The notes under the pieces: generated by a model
Told to the model about the DNA's origin: nothing
Database searches by the model: none
Seen by the model: only the letters and a program-made list of their open reading frames with translations
In this document: in pieces, positions 1 through 11,341 of the stretch
Numbering within the stretch: the stretch's first letter is position 1
How the letters are laid out: each line of letters starts with the position of its first letter
Program-made: the position numbers and the translations under genes
From: Megaleporinus macrocephalus
Lineage: Eukaryota; Chordata; Actinopteri; Characiformes; Anostomidae
NCBI GenBank assembly: GCA_021613375.1
Contig: CM038719.1
Span: 2,551,630 to 2,615,629 of the forward strand
DNA length: 64,000 bases
Direction of reading: 5' to 3'

Positions 1-404
1 TGTTCAGTGTTTCTCATGTATATCACTCAGTCACTGCATCGCCAAACTTACAGAACTGCCCCGCCCTAACCCCCTAATGACGACCAGTCTGTTAAGCCTT
101 ATAATGATATTTCTGTTTGAACATTAGAAGCTATAACACACACGCTAGGCTACACAAGGACATGCCTGAAGCTGTCAGAAGTCCCACACTGCTGAGGAGA
201 CCACTTGTCTTCTGAACTTCACTCAGGAGGTCTGGTGCAGATCTGAAAGACCTGTCAGGCATGTCGAAATGAAATGCTCCTTTTGAAGCATCCATCTATA
301 AAAAAAACGAGGAAAAGCCATTTCTCACAGGACACCACGCAGTATTCAGCCTGGTCTCTGATGGGTTGCCAGGTTTATGCACATTGAAAAACAAAATCAC
401 CCAA

Positions 405-650
405 TCATCAATTTCAAGTAATCTGTCTCAAGTCTAAGTCAAGTCTCAAGTCTTGAATACCAAGTCAAGTCGAGTCTTTTATCAACGTTAAGCAAGTCCC
501 AAGTCCTTAAAATCATCATGACTCGACTCGAGTCCGAGACTTGCTTGATTAACATTGATCAAAGACTCGACTTGACCTAATTGAACTATCACTGTAAAAA
601 TTATTAACTGCTACTAGCAGAGGCGGCAGACTCGAGTCACATGACTCCGT
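405..650. mobile_element. MITE-like fragment rich in AGTCAAGTC motifs
   Basis: The stretch repeats AAGTC/GACTTG words on both strands (CAAGTCAAGTCGAGTC near 465, GACTCGACTCGAGTCC near 520) and ends near CTCGAGTCACATGACTC at 635-648. This resembles the common fish MITE family with ACTCGAGTCACATGAC ends, usually placed near hAT elements. I see only one convincing end and no target-site duplication, so this is probably a degenerate fragment. Bases 1-404 hold nothing I recognise. Confidence 0.4.
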
Positions 651-750
651 TAATAATAGTTACAGTAATAGTTCAATTAGGGGTGAGTCTCCAGAAAATG
701 AATAGAAGTCTCTTTAATAGCTTTACAGTTCACAGAATCAAACACTTGTG

Positions 751-798
751 CATGTGTGTGTGTGTATGTGTGTATGTATGTGTGTGTGTGTGTGTGTT
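751..798. repeat. (TG)n microsatellite with TATG interruptions
   Basis: Dinucleotide TG repeats broken by TATG units are directly visible. The small frame across it is a repeat artefact. Confidence 0.95.
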
Positions 799-1817
799 TA
801 CTCTCCATCAAGAATGCGTTTCATGAACGTGTTTTAGGCCAAACCCTTTTCAAAACAACTTTCTGTGAGGGAGCTTTTAGAGATGGACGCCTGGTTCCAT
901 TCACCACCACAGTAAAGAACTCTTAACATAGTAAGTTTCTCGTAAACAAGGCATTTCACGCCAAACCTCTCTGCAGGACTATGTTTATACTGTAACCATG
1001 TATTTATGCAGAAATGATTAAAAATTGGTGGAGGTCCCCTTTAAGCTATAAGGCCTTGAACCGTGTCCCTGAAACTTGGGGAAAAGACCAGGAGGTAGAA
1101 CTTTACAGGATGCTATTTGTAGGACTTTAGAAGAAGCTTCCGGCATGGTCCTCTTTGCAAACTGTTTTTTTTATAGTTTAGTGATCAAATTAGTGACCAG
1201 AGGAGTTGAAAGTGTGTTTGTCTGTGCACCAGTCCTGCAAAGGCTGACAATATCTGGTGCTGCTCCGTATCATCTCTCTATCTATATCACCTGTTTGAGC
1301 TGCCGGAGCGACTCAGGGGCCACTTTGCCTAATTTCAAATGACGACGCAAGCCGTCCTCGATACAGAGTTATTAAAAATAAGCGCTCCGTGACATCAGTG
1401 TTTGCTGAGAGTTTGAATAAGTCAGGCTGGTAAGAGGCTGCACTGTGCGCTGGGGTGATATGGAGATTCTACACGGGCGTGTGAGGTCAGCACAGCTGTG
1501 AGCGTCCATTCTTATTCAGGTATTTTGGGTCGAACGGGGCTGAGCAGGCCGAGCAGGCCGGGGTCACGCAGGTCAGCACAGGCACTGGGAGCTTAGTGTA
1601 GTGGTGCCATCGCAGGGCAGAGGCGGAGTGTGTGGCCTGCAGCCTCTCACTCAATGCACTGTTGTTTAGATTAGAGTGACCACACCCTCGCTGATGTCAT
1701 CTCTGGTCATTAATTCTCAGACAGTGTGTTGTGTAAAAACAGTAATACCCTATATCGTCCTCCCTCGGCAGCCTCGCACGCCTCAGCTCATGATCTTAAC
1801 AGAACCTTGTGCACCGT
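799..1817. other. Intergenic; short dispersed repeat at 860-914
   Basis: No gene is supported. Bases 860-914 (GGGAGCTTTTAGAGATGGA to CATTCACCACCACAG) recur at 30918-30974 on the + strand and at about 22001-22062 on the - strand, so this is one dispersed family. The short open frames at 1076-1342 and 1676-1921 have no recognisable motif and look like chance. Confidence 0.5.
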
Positions 1818-2577
1818 CAGTCCAAAGTTTGGGTACACCTGCCCAGGTTTTTATTATGTGTACTATATTAATAGTAATAATATTAGTGAATAAGTGTGAA
1901 GAGATCAGAACTATAGAATAGTCGGTATGGAATGATTTCTGGAGCAGAATTAAACATCTGGTTGTGTTTAAAGAACGTTTAGAGGGTCTTTTAGAAATGA
2001 GCTCATTTGCTCTGATGCAGGTTTACATACTTTGAACATTCTGGCCAGCAGCTTCATGAGGAGCCACATGAGCTGCTTCTCTAGCAGGACTGAAGAAGAT
2101 AGTGTAGATGCTGAGATCTTGTTCTGATAAACAGGTTTGGTGGTTTTATAGCTCTTATAAAAATAGACATTCTCATTTTTACATTTAAATACAGTCAAAT
2201 GTTTGTTTTAGTAATATTTGTGTACATGGGCTCCAACTTCACTATTTACACTCGTCTCTCAGCACATTCAGATCTAAATGTCTTTATAATTATAAACATA
2301 TCGTCGCTGTTCAAAGAAAAACAAGTCTAAAATGGCAATTTTACATGGGAGGCCAGCAACCTTCTCTATTTTCAATGGAAGTCAATGGAACCAGATTTTT
2401 TTCCAAGCTATTTTGGAGCATTTCTATTGGTCCATTCATTGTGAAGTATTTGCACGTTGTAAACGGCAGCTGTCGTGTTCAGATAATGCATAAAAAAATC
2501 AATAAAAATGGAGAGACATGTTTTGCTTTGGGCAGTAAGGATATATATTCAGTTAGGTGTGTCCAAACTTTTGACTG
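1818..2577. mobile_element. MITE with about 23-bp inverted ends
   Basis: The left end CAGTCCAAAGTTTGGGTACA is answered by GTGTCCAAACTTTTGACTG at 2559-2577, an imperfect inverted repeat of about 23 bp. The end sequence resembles fish Tc1/mariner-like ends of the CAGTCAAAAGTTTGGACAC type, but no flanking TA pair is clear. A copy of another dispersed family (GCTGTTCAAAGAAAAACA, from about 2306) lies inside, so the element may be composite. A further partial end of the same family appears near 2985-3003. Confidence 0.5.
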
Positions 2578-2657
2578 GGAGTCCCAACATTAATCGCACC
2601 CTGACCTTATAATTTAAAGATTTACATTGTAGGGACCCCACAATGTGGTCTATACAT

Positions 2658-2714
<57 letters not shown>

Positions 2715-2854
2715 TACATACATACATACATAGAAACGTTGGACAAAATTCTGGTTGTAATGACTTAAAAGTAAAGACTGTTTTTGTCTTCTACTGTATA
2801 GTTACTATTTTACAGATGCTATGATACACACATGTGTGTGTGTGTGTCTATATA

Positions 2855-2887
<33 letters not shown>

Positions 2888-3243
2888 TACACATATATAT
2901 CGTTCTCCACACTTCTACATCCATACTCTTCTACATTAACACATAAGCAAACTGTCTCATATTTATTGTAATATTTATTATATTAGGTGTGTCTAAACTT
3001 TTACATGATCTTAACTTTATTTTCAGGCCATTTTTTTTTTGCTCCATTTGTCAAGAAACGTTCAGACTCTGTAGAAAGAAGCTGTAGTTTATGGGAATAA
3101 ATGGCTTTGATATGAAAATATACGTTAAAGATCTACAATCTATATCCTTAAATCCACCAGAAGTCAGCAGTAAAGTTGATCTGCGTGTGCCTTTAAGAGG
3201 TGGGGGAGGAAGAGTGAGGGGAGGAGTGCAGCTCTGAGCTCAC
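2578..3243. other. Intergenic with (TA)n/(CA)n microsatellites
   Basis: A compound (TA)n-(CA)n-(CATA)n tract covers about 2651-2731 and a (TG)n/(TA)n tract about 2826-2900. No gene or regulatory site is recognised. Frames across these tracts are artefacts. Confidence 0.7.
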
Positions 3244-3622
3244 TTTTTTTTTTTTTTTTTTTTTGTTAAACAGAAATTCCTCTCTCAAGAGTTTGGCATT
3301 TCCTCTGAGCTCACACACTCAGCGCCTGCTCTCTGCTTTCGCGCGGCGCTTCCCATCGAAGAGGGGGGATTTTCAAACATCCTGAGTGGATCAGTACGGC
3401 TGGACTTCTCACACGAGCCCCCCGCGAAGACGTGTTTACTGAGCAAGCTTCGCGGCACAGGACCGAAGAGTTCAGAAGTGGGAGTCACAGAAAAGGACCT
3501 TCCAGTAACCAAGGAGAACATCAGCCTGACCTCATCCTCAGCAGCTGGGAGGCTGGGTAAGCATGGGCTAGCAACCCCCGCTGCTACTGTGAAAGCTGAG
3601 AAGCCTGGACTGGGAGAGTAGG
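3244..3622 (+). promoter_or_regulatory. Upstream/5'UTR region of the ITPRIPL2-like gene
   Basis: A 21-base T run (3244-3264) followed by GTTAAACAG at 3265-3273 looks like a pyrimidine tract plus splice acceptor, and the sequence downstream becomes GC-richer up to the start codon at 3623. This suggests that 3274-3622 is transcribed leader, possibly the 5' end of a last exon with an upstream noncoding exon. No TATA box is evident. Transcript ends cannot be seen from sequence alone. Confidence 0.35.
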
Positions 3623-5092
3623 ATGAGCGTGTACACACTGAACCTCAGGGTTTTCTGGCCTCTGGTCACTTGCATCCTCAGCGCCCTGCTTCTGCTGCAC
3701 CACTTCGTCCTGCGGGGCCCAGAGGAGCGAGGGGACGGTTGTTCTGACCAGGGCCCAGGGGCCATCTTACTGCTCAAGTATGTGCTGGCTTTCGCTCTCT
3801 GCTACTTCTTCATCAGGTACTGCTCGTCCCAGCCTGGCACCGCCAAGCGGGGCTTCCACAGGGTCCCCGAGGCTGCTGGCAAGCCAGCGGTGAATAAGAA
3901 GGAGCTGCTGGAGGATCACTTCGAGAGGCATGTGCGGCTTTCTCCGCACGTCCTGGGCCACAGCAAAGCTCACGTAGCCAAGCTAGTGAGCGAACTGGTG
4001 AGGGTGGGCCGGGCCGACGTACCTCCCGAGTCCTCCCTGGCCTTTCGCGGCGACTCTGTCCAAATCGGAAGCTCGTACGAAGAGCACAAGGTGGGTTCCC
4101 CGGACTGCTTCGATATCCTGGTACCCCTGCGCCTACCTCGCGGCCTCAAACTCGAGCCTTGCACTACTGCTGCCACCCAAGGAGGGCTGCCTCTGGTGAC
4201 TCTGGAGATCCAGCGCAAGGCAGAGTGGACCAAACGCCACAAAGCGTTCACAGACACCTTCCTGCATCTGCAGGGTAGCGCCGGAGTCTACAGGCTTAGC
4301 CCGGATTCTGTCCTCCGCTGGTTCTATTCCGCCTCCCAGCGCTGCCTCTCTACTGTACGGTACCCGTTTGAGCAGCGATGCTCCCTCAGCCTGTCCCTCA
4401 GCGAGAGCCAGCGAGTCCAGCTGCACCTCACGCCCCGCTCGGACTACGTCTGCTGCCACATCTCCATGGGCGTTCGGTTAATCCCGGCTCTGCCCTTAGG
4501 CGACAACGCCTTCCTGGTCGCAGCCCCTGGAGCTCAGAAAGATCTGTGGACGGTTTACTTCCCCAGGCAGGAGCACAGGTTGCTGGACTTCCTGAAAAGC
4601 AAACTCCCAGCCAACTCCTGCCATCTGAAGTGCCTTCAGTTGCTCAAGGAGGTTCGAGACCTCGGAGGCCAGGCGTTAGACCAGCAAGCTGGGGCTGAAT
4701 GGAAGGGGGTTCTCTCCTCCTACGCCCTGAAGACTGCCTGGCTACGTCTGCTGCTCACTACGCCCCCGGAGGCCTGGGAAGAGCGCCACTTGGTGGACAG
4801 GCTGGAGGACTTGCTACGGTGCTTGAGAGAGAGTCTGCAGGCCAAGGTTCTCCGCCATCTCCTTCTTGGCGGCGATGCAGGTCTTCTGCCCGAGTCTATG
4901 TCCTTGCCAAAGCTCGTTAAGGAGACGGTCCCGTCCAACCTGTGGGCAGAATTCAGCGCCGCCTCTCTGGACCTGGTCTCTGCCCGCCTGGCCTATTCGT
5001 GGGCTCACCTCCATCGCCTCATACGTCTCGGACGCCCTCAGAGGACCGCTCTTGGCCGAGGGATCCACTGCAAGCACGTTGATGCTGAGTGA
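3623..5092 (+). CDS. itpripl2: Inositol 1,4,5-trisphosphate receptor-interacting protein-like 2 (ITPRIPL2)
   Basis: A single uninterrupted frame of 489 residues. The N-terminus MSVYTLNLRVFWPLV closely matches the vertebrate ITPRIPL2 start as I remember it, and the length is slightly under the human protein (about 535). Hydrophobic segments at about residues 10-30 and 47-66 suggest membrane anchoring; the rest is a Mab-21/nucleotidyltransferase-like domain. Family landmarks are RLSPHVLGHSKAHV (105-118), GDSVQIGSSYEEHK (143-156) and PDCFDILVPLRLP (160-172), then a helical C-terminal half with CLQLLKEVRDLG. At the site where cGAS-like enzymes carry E-x-D, the motif reads C162-F-D164, so one acidic ligand is missing and I infer no catalysis. 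The family relates to ITPRIP, a modulator of IP3 receptors; the function of the L2 paralogue is poorly known. The ATG at 3623 matches the family start. No close AATAAA is seen after the stop. Confidence 0.93.
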   Translation: MSVYTLNLRVFWPLVTCILSALLLLHHFVLRGPEERGDGCSDQGPGAILLLKYVLAFALCYFFIRYCSSQPGTAKRGFHRVPEAAGKPAVNKKELLEDHFERHVRLSPHVLGHSKAHVAKLVSELVRVGRADVPPESSLAFRGDSVQIGSSYEEHKVGSPDCFDILVPLRLPRGLKLEPCTTAATQGGLPLVTLEIQRKAEWTKRHKAFTDTFLHLQGSAGVYRLSPDSVLRWFYSASQRCLSTVRYPFEQRCSLSLSLSESQRVQLHLTPRSDYVCCHISMGVRLIPALPLGDNAFLVAAPGAQKDLWTVYFPRQEHRLLDFLKSKLPANSCHLKCLQLLKEVRDLGGQALDQQAGAEWKGVLSSYALKTAWLRLLLTTPPEAWEERHLVDRLEDLLRCLRESLQAKVLRHLLLGGDAGLLPESMSLPKLVKETVPSNLWAEFSAASLDLVSARLAYSWAHLHRLIRLGRPQRTALGRGIHCKHVDAE

Positions 5093-5750
5093 ATCGTGAC
5101 TGCCTTCAGAGCTTACTTGAGCTCGCCTCAGGGGTGACGTTTGTTCCAACTGGTGTTATCTAGCGTCTTGTGGCATCAGTTGAGTCTCGGTTCAAAATAA
5201 GGTTTGGTTTTTTTAGTAGAAAAGAAAAATAGAAACGAGGAAATATTATTTTATGGGCAATATTTTGCAATACAGAGCATCCAAAGCATCTCCTGAACAC
5301 GGTTCCTGCAGGAAAATAGAAGTACTGTAAGTTTACTTGGTACAGATCTTGTACTGTAACTCTGATTAGGGAGTCTGGGGTACATTGAAGGGGTTCATTC
5401 CAACGAAGCCTATTTGCTGCTTTGTTTTCAGGCTGAGAAGTTCTTTTACACAGTCCTCGTTGGTACTAGTGCCTTTTCTAAGTAGCGCACACACACAGTA
5501 CGGCGTAACAACCATGTGCTCCCGGCTTGCCGAGTGTATTTGTAGAAGATTTAGAGCAGCTCCCAAAATGCTGCAGAAACTGGCTTCACGGCCCGGCGTT
5601 AGTTCTGTGTTGACTCAGAGTCACCGTGATGTCAGAGCTCCTGGGAAGGGGGTGTCTGTGGGTAGAGAACAGTCAGAGCGAGCTGAGCGCCAAAGCACAC
5701 ACATTTTTCCACACGCCCTCAGCGTTCATAAGACCAGCACTGCTACATAT
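5093..5750 (+). other. 3' flank / probable 3'UTR of ITPRIPL2-like gene
   Basis: No gene is seen. The stretch directly follows the ITPRIPL2 stop and lacks a clear AATAAA, so the 3'UTR end is undetermined and could run into the following MITE. Frames at 5366-5566 (-) and 5385-5804 (+) overlap each other and show no domain. Confidence 0.4.
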
Positions 5751-6415
5751 CCTATAGGCAGAGGTGTCAAAGTATTCAAATCCATTACTCAGGTAGAAGT
5801 ATAGATACTAGAGTTTAAAATACTTCTGTAGAAGTTGAAGTATCAACTGAAGCTTTTTACTCCAGTAAAAGTGTAAAAGTACTGATTTCAGAACTACTTA
5901 AAGTATAAAAGTAAATGTAATGTAAGAAAAAATGCTATTATGGACAAACGCTTAGGCTGCACCACAGGGGTCTATAGTGCACTAGCCCACCTCCCCAAAA
6001 ACCCCATTCTTCTAAAAGCTATAATGACTATAATGTTATATTAAAATGTTAATGTTTATAAATTTGGGATGCGCTAGGCTTCCTGTTTCAGTTCATATAC
6101 ACCCATTAAACATGAATGTAGTTTAGTACAATGTAAATATATTAAAGAAGCATATCTGTTACTACTGAACATGTAATGAAGTCAAACTTCAAAGACATGT
6201 TATCAATAATCTTTACTGGAATGTAAATATACATGAATGAAAACAAGCTGAACTGAAATGGGAGTAACGAGAATGTAAGGTTTAAAATGTAAGGAGTAGT
6301 AGTAAAAAGTCAGCTGAATAATAATTACTCCAGTAAAGTATAAATAACCAAAATCTCTACTTAAGTAAGGTAAAGAAGTATTTGTACTTTGTTACTTGAC
6401 ACCTCTGCCTATAGG
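5751..6415. mobile_element. Intact Tol2-like hAT MITE with 8-bp TSD
   Basis: The element body is 5759-6407 (649 bp). It begins CAGAGGTGTCAAAGTA and ends TTACTTGACACCTCTG, and both sides carry the 8-base duplication CCTATAGG (5751-5758 and 6408-6415). Ends starting CAGAGGTG with 8-bp duplications are the hAT signature, and the ends resemble Tol2. No transposase frame remains, so it is non-autonomous. The interior at about 6060-6290 is homologous, in reverse, to 23426-23660, which flanks a tandem array. Confidence 0.88.
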
Positions 6416-7104
6416 CGAGCACACAAAAGCAGAGCAGGCCACTACAGGTCTTCTGCTTACAGGTATCCTGTTGTCGGGAGCTGGCTGGCGGCCTCTGACT
6501 GAGATGTTTTGTGAAGTGAAATGTATGTTGATCCAGCTGACACGAGCTTCTAGTGGAAATACAGAACCTCTAGCGAGGCACACTCGCCAGCCCACCAGGG
6601 ATGCACCTCTACTGCCTGTTACCATGGAGACGGGGTCTCTTAGGAGGCAGGGGTCACGCTTAAGGTTTGTTTATAATGTCAGAATAGCTGTTTCCCTGGA
6701 ATGCTGGTGGTCTTTCTCCCTGCACTGAACCAAGCGATGCATTGAATTTACGTGTCTTGTTGATATGAATACAATAATCAGTCAATGAAACATGACCCTG
6801 CTTTACCTTCCACAGTGTATTTCTTCACAAATACATCATCAGTACAGCAGTCCAGGTGGAAAGTGGAAGTATGTCAGAGTTTCTTCTGTTTGCTATGATT
6901 TGAAGTTTGTGTTTTAATGATAGGCTCCACCAGCTTGTGCGAAAGCCTCTGATTAGTAGATCAAATCCACCCACAAGTTGTCTGAACACAAGCTTTTAAT
7001 GATGGACGACATACGGGCTGTGCTTTGTCAAGAACCCGGCAGGTTAATGCTAACATTAGCTCAGGGTCTTTATGTTGGAGAGTCTAAAAGCTGAAGATAG
7101 ACCA
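6416..7104. other. Intergenic, nothing recognised
   Basis: Mixed-composition sequence with no supported gene, tandem repeat or element end. Confidence 0.5.
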
Positions 7105-7568
7105 CAGCACTAAATCAGTACTCAAGTAAAAGTACTGAAATTTGGGTAAAATACCTTCATACAAAACAACTTGAGAAAGTACAAAAGTATCTGGTAAAAT
7201 ACTACTGAAGTACTGAGTAACTTATAGACCTGCAGCTTCTTAGTAAATCCAGCATCTCTCAGTACGGTACTGAACTTTGTATTTGTATTTTATTATTTTA
7301 ATCTGAAATGAAATACTAAAGTCAGTGACCAATCACAGAGCAGCACACATGATTTTGTGAATCAAATGAAGGAAATTAAAAGGAATTAGTGATTAAATAT
7401 GAAGGACAGAAATGTAAGAGAGTAAAAAGTAGAATTTTTTACTCCCTAATATACTTGAGTAGAAGTAAAAGAATTACTATTAGAAAATACTTAGCAGAGT
7501 ACAAATCGAGAAGTATTTTACTGAAGTACATGTACTGAGTAACTATAACTAGTTACTACCCACCTCTG
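7105..7568. mobile_element. hAT-like element remnant, left end missing
   Basis: The right end reads TAACTAGTTACTACCCACCTCTG (end at 7568), which on the opposite strand starts CAGAGGTGGGTAGTAAC, a typical hAT terminus. The body is full of AAGTACTGAAGT and ACTTGAGTAGAAGT words. A related degraded copy lies at about 55980-56720, sharing TGACCAATCACAGA and ACTTGAGTAGAAGT. The left terminus is not visible. The terminal part is the founder of the adjoining tandem array. Confidence 0.65.
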
Positions 7569-9607
7569 TATTTAATACAATAATGTACTGAAGTACATGT
7601 ACTAAGTAACTATAACTAGTTACTACCCACCTCTGTATTTAATACAATAATGTACTGAAGTACATGTACTTGAGTAACTGTAACTAGTTACTACCCACCT
7701 CTGTATTTAATACAATAATATACTGAAGTACATGTACTTGAGTAACTGTAACTAGTTAATACCCACTTCTGTATTAATACAATAATATACTGAAGTACAT
7801 GTACTTGAGTAACTGTAACTAGTTAATACCCACCTCTGTATTTAATACAATTATATACTAAAGTACATGTGCTGAGTAACTGTAACTAGTTAATACCCAC
7901 TTCTGTATTTAATACAATAATATACTGAAGAACATGTACTTAAGTAACTGTAACTAGTTACTACCCACTTCTGTATTTAATACAATAATATACTGAAGTA
8001 CATGTACTAAGTAACTGTTACTAGTTACTACCCACCTCTGTATGTACTACGGTAATATACTGAAGTACATGTACTTAAGTAACTGTAACTAGTTACTACC
8101 CACCTCTGTATTTAACACAATAATATACTGAAGTACATTAACTTAAGTAACTGTTACTAGTTACTACCCACCTCTGTATGTACTACGGTAATATACTGAA
8201 GTACATGTACTTGAGTAACTGTGACTAGATACTACTCACCTCTGTATTTAATGCAATAGTATACTAAAGTACATGTACTTAAGTAACTGTAACTAGTTAC
8301 TACCCCCTCTGTATTTAATACAATAATGTACTGAAGTACATGAACTTAAGTTACTGTGACTAGATACTACTCACCTCTGTATTTAATACAATAATCTACT
8401 GAAGTACATGTACTTGAGTAACTGTGACTAGATACTACTCACTTCTGTATTTAATACAATAATGTACTGAAGTACATGTACTTGAGTAACTGTAACTAGT
8501 TAATACCCACCTCTGTATTAATACAATAATATACTGAAGTACATGTACTTGAGTAACTGTAACTAGTTAATACCCACTTCTGTATTTAATACAATAATAT
8601 ACTGAAGTACATGTGCTGAGTAACTGTAACTAGTTAATACCCACTTCTGTATTTAATACAATAATATACTGAAGAACATGTACTTAAGTAACTGTAACTA
8701 GTTACTACCCACTTCTGTATTTAATACAATAATATACTGAAGTACATGTACTAAGTAACTGTTACTAGTTACTACCCACCTCTGTATGTACTACGGTAAT
8801 ATACTGAAGTACATGTACTTAAGTAACTGTAACTAGTTACTACCCACCTCTGTATTTAATACAATAATATACTGAAGTACATTAACTTAAGTAACTGTTA
8901 CTAGTTACTACCCACCTCTGTATTTAATACAATAATATACTGAAGTACATGTACTTGAGTAACTGTAACTAGTTAATACCCACTTCTGTATTAATACAAT
9001 AATATACTGAAGTACATGTACTTGAGTAACTGTAACTAGTTAATACCCACTTCTGTATTTAATACAATAATATACTAAAGTACATGTGCTGAGTAACTGT
9101 AACTAGTTAATACCCACTTCTGTATTTAATACAATAATATACTGAAGAACATGTACTTAAGTAACTGTAACTAGTTACTACCCACTTCTGTATTTAATAC
9201 AATAATATACTGAAGTACATGTACTTAAGTAACTGTAACTAGTTACTACCCACTTCTGTATTTAATACAATAATATACTGAAGTACATGTGCTGAGTAAC
9301 TGTAACTAGTTAATACCCACTTCTGTATTTAATACAATAATATACTGAAGAACATGTACTTAAGTAACTGTAACTAGTTACTACCCACTTCTGTATTTAA
9401 TACAATAATATACTGAAGTACATGTACTAAGTAACTGTTACTAGTTACTACCCACCTCTGTATGTACTACGGTAATATACTGAAGTACATGTACTTAAGT
9501 AACTGTAACTAGTTACTACTCACCTCTGTATTTAATACAATAATATACTGAAGTACATTTACTTGAGTAACTGTAACTAGTTACTACCCACTTCTGTATT
9601 TAATACA
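7519..9607. repeat. Array of a hAT terminus plus flank, about 68-bp period, about 31 copies
   Basis: Each unit holds the last 48 or so bases of the hAT remnant, ending ACTACCCACCTCTG, followed by about 20 bases of flank (TATTTAATACAATAATAT). CACCTCTG or CACTTCTG recurs about every 67-68 bases. Variants such as GTATGTACTACGGTAAT occur near 8039, 8175, 8789 and 9460, so blocks of several units were copied together. Confidence 0.93.
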
Positions 9608-10951
9608 GTACACTGATGGGTCCTATCATGGAAAGCTAATGAGGGGGCATTTGGAGCATTAATATTGGGGGGTGGGGCGTAGCCCCCTTAATATAAATCG
9701 TTAATACTGCCTTGTATGTAGTATATTTGTTTTTATTTGCACACGTTAACCACGTAAATTCAATGCATCACTGATTTTTCAGCCCTTTTTGTTTCCCACA
9801 CCTCCTCCATCAAAAACAGGCCTGGACTCGTGCAGGGAGTCCCGCTAGCTATTCCAGCCATTTGCCTTTTGAGTCATGCAGCTTGGGGTGAATGAGCGAG
9901 TTCTGAGCTGGGGTTGTTTAAGACTGTACCAGCAGCTGCAGGAGGAACTGTTCACGGTTTCACTTCAGCTGCTTGAGGTCCTCAAAAGCAGAACAGAAGC
10001 TGAAATAAGGAAATAGAGACCGTATAATTTAAGATGCAACCCAGGAGGAGCGATCTAACACAGACGTCACAGCCATATATGTACTGGATGCATGAAAGTG
10101 AATGAATGTATATCTAGTTTGTACGTATGTATGTATGTTTATTGTAATATATATATTGTAATTATTGTATATATATAATAATATGCAAATAAGTGACAGT
10201 CTGTGCACATTCTTAATGTATATGTTGGATGTATATTTATACATGGCCTTATTAAAGACCTTATTTTGGATGCTGGTATTTTGGGTGATGATGGTGTTTG
10301 TTTGGTGGATGGAGGGCAGGGGTCGGGAGGCGTGTCTTTAAAAGTCAAGACTTTAGTTTGGACTGACTGGCTCATGATTTTTGCACTTTAGTTCTAGTTC
10401 TGGTTCAGCGTCTGGTCCAGAAGGATGAGTTAACTACTAGCTGAACTCACCACAACATTGTGTACCACCTGAAAGCTACAGTGCTCGACAAAGTCCAGCA
10501 CATGGTGAGTCAACCACATAGCAGGAAGTGAAGAAAGAGAGCCTTGAGAAACATGTAATCTTCCTAAATGTAGTTCAGCCCCCGATGTTGTTGTGTTTCT
10601 CAGCATGGTTTGGAACATCTTGTGGAAAAAAGAGATGTTCTTAGATATCTTCAGCTTCAGGAGAATGCTGCATATCATCGCTGTCCAAAGAAAACCAGTT
10701 GATTAAAACTAGTTGATTTTGTTTTTGTTGACTAGTTTTATATAATTATTTTTCTGTATCATTTGAACACGACAGCTGCTCTTCATATCCTGTGTAGGTT
10801 TATGATGAATGGACCAATAGAAAGGCCCAAAATAGCTTGGAAAGAATTCTGGTTCCGTTGACTTACAATGAAAGTAAAGACAGTTTTTGTTCTCTCCTGT
10901 AAAGTAGCCATTTTTGAGATAAATGTTTTTCTGTGGACAGCCACAATATGC

Positions 10952-10997
<46 letters not shown>

Positions 10998-11341
10998 TCT
11001 CAGTAATGCTAAATAAGAACATTGTTTGAAAAACAGGTATGGGAATGTGTGGGGTTTCTGACAGCTTCTCATAAAGACAGTAACGTTAGTTGAATGCGTT
11101 CATGATCACAGTAGGCCTCTGTGTGAATGTGTGGCTAATTAACTTTCCATGTCTATTAGTCAGGATAACTGACATTAGTGATGGTTGATTGATTAGCGCT
11201 CAGCAGTTTTCACCATTACTAATAGTTTATAGCAAAATTTATTTATTTACACAAATACACATCCAGCAAAACATGACATGTTGAAGATGTTTTGATTATT
11301 TTTGTAAGGTGGAGACGTTACAGACACTATAAAAACATTAT
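9608..11341. other. Intergenic with microsatellites and a dispersed MITE-like element
   Basis: GT/AT-rich low complexity lies at about 10120-10180. Bases 10680-10941 look like an element: GCTGTCCAAAGAAAAC at the left is answered by TTTTTCTGTGGACAGC at the right. The same end and body words (TGGTCCATTCATC, TTCAATGGAAGTCAATGG) occur near 2306, 19998 and 60785. A (TAA)n tract covers about 10950-10994. No gene is supported. Confidence 0.55.

Noticed and set aside
3285..3638. - strand frames opposite the ITPRIPL2 leader and coding region (3285-5149)
   Set aside because: They are shadows of the GC-rich ITPRIPL2 locus with no homology.
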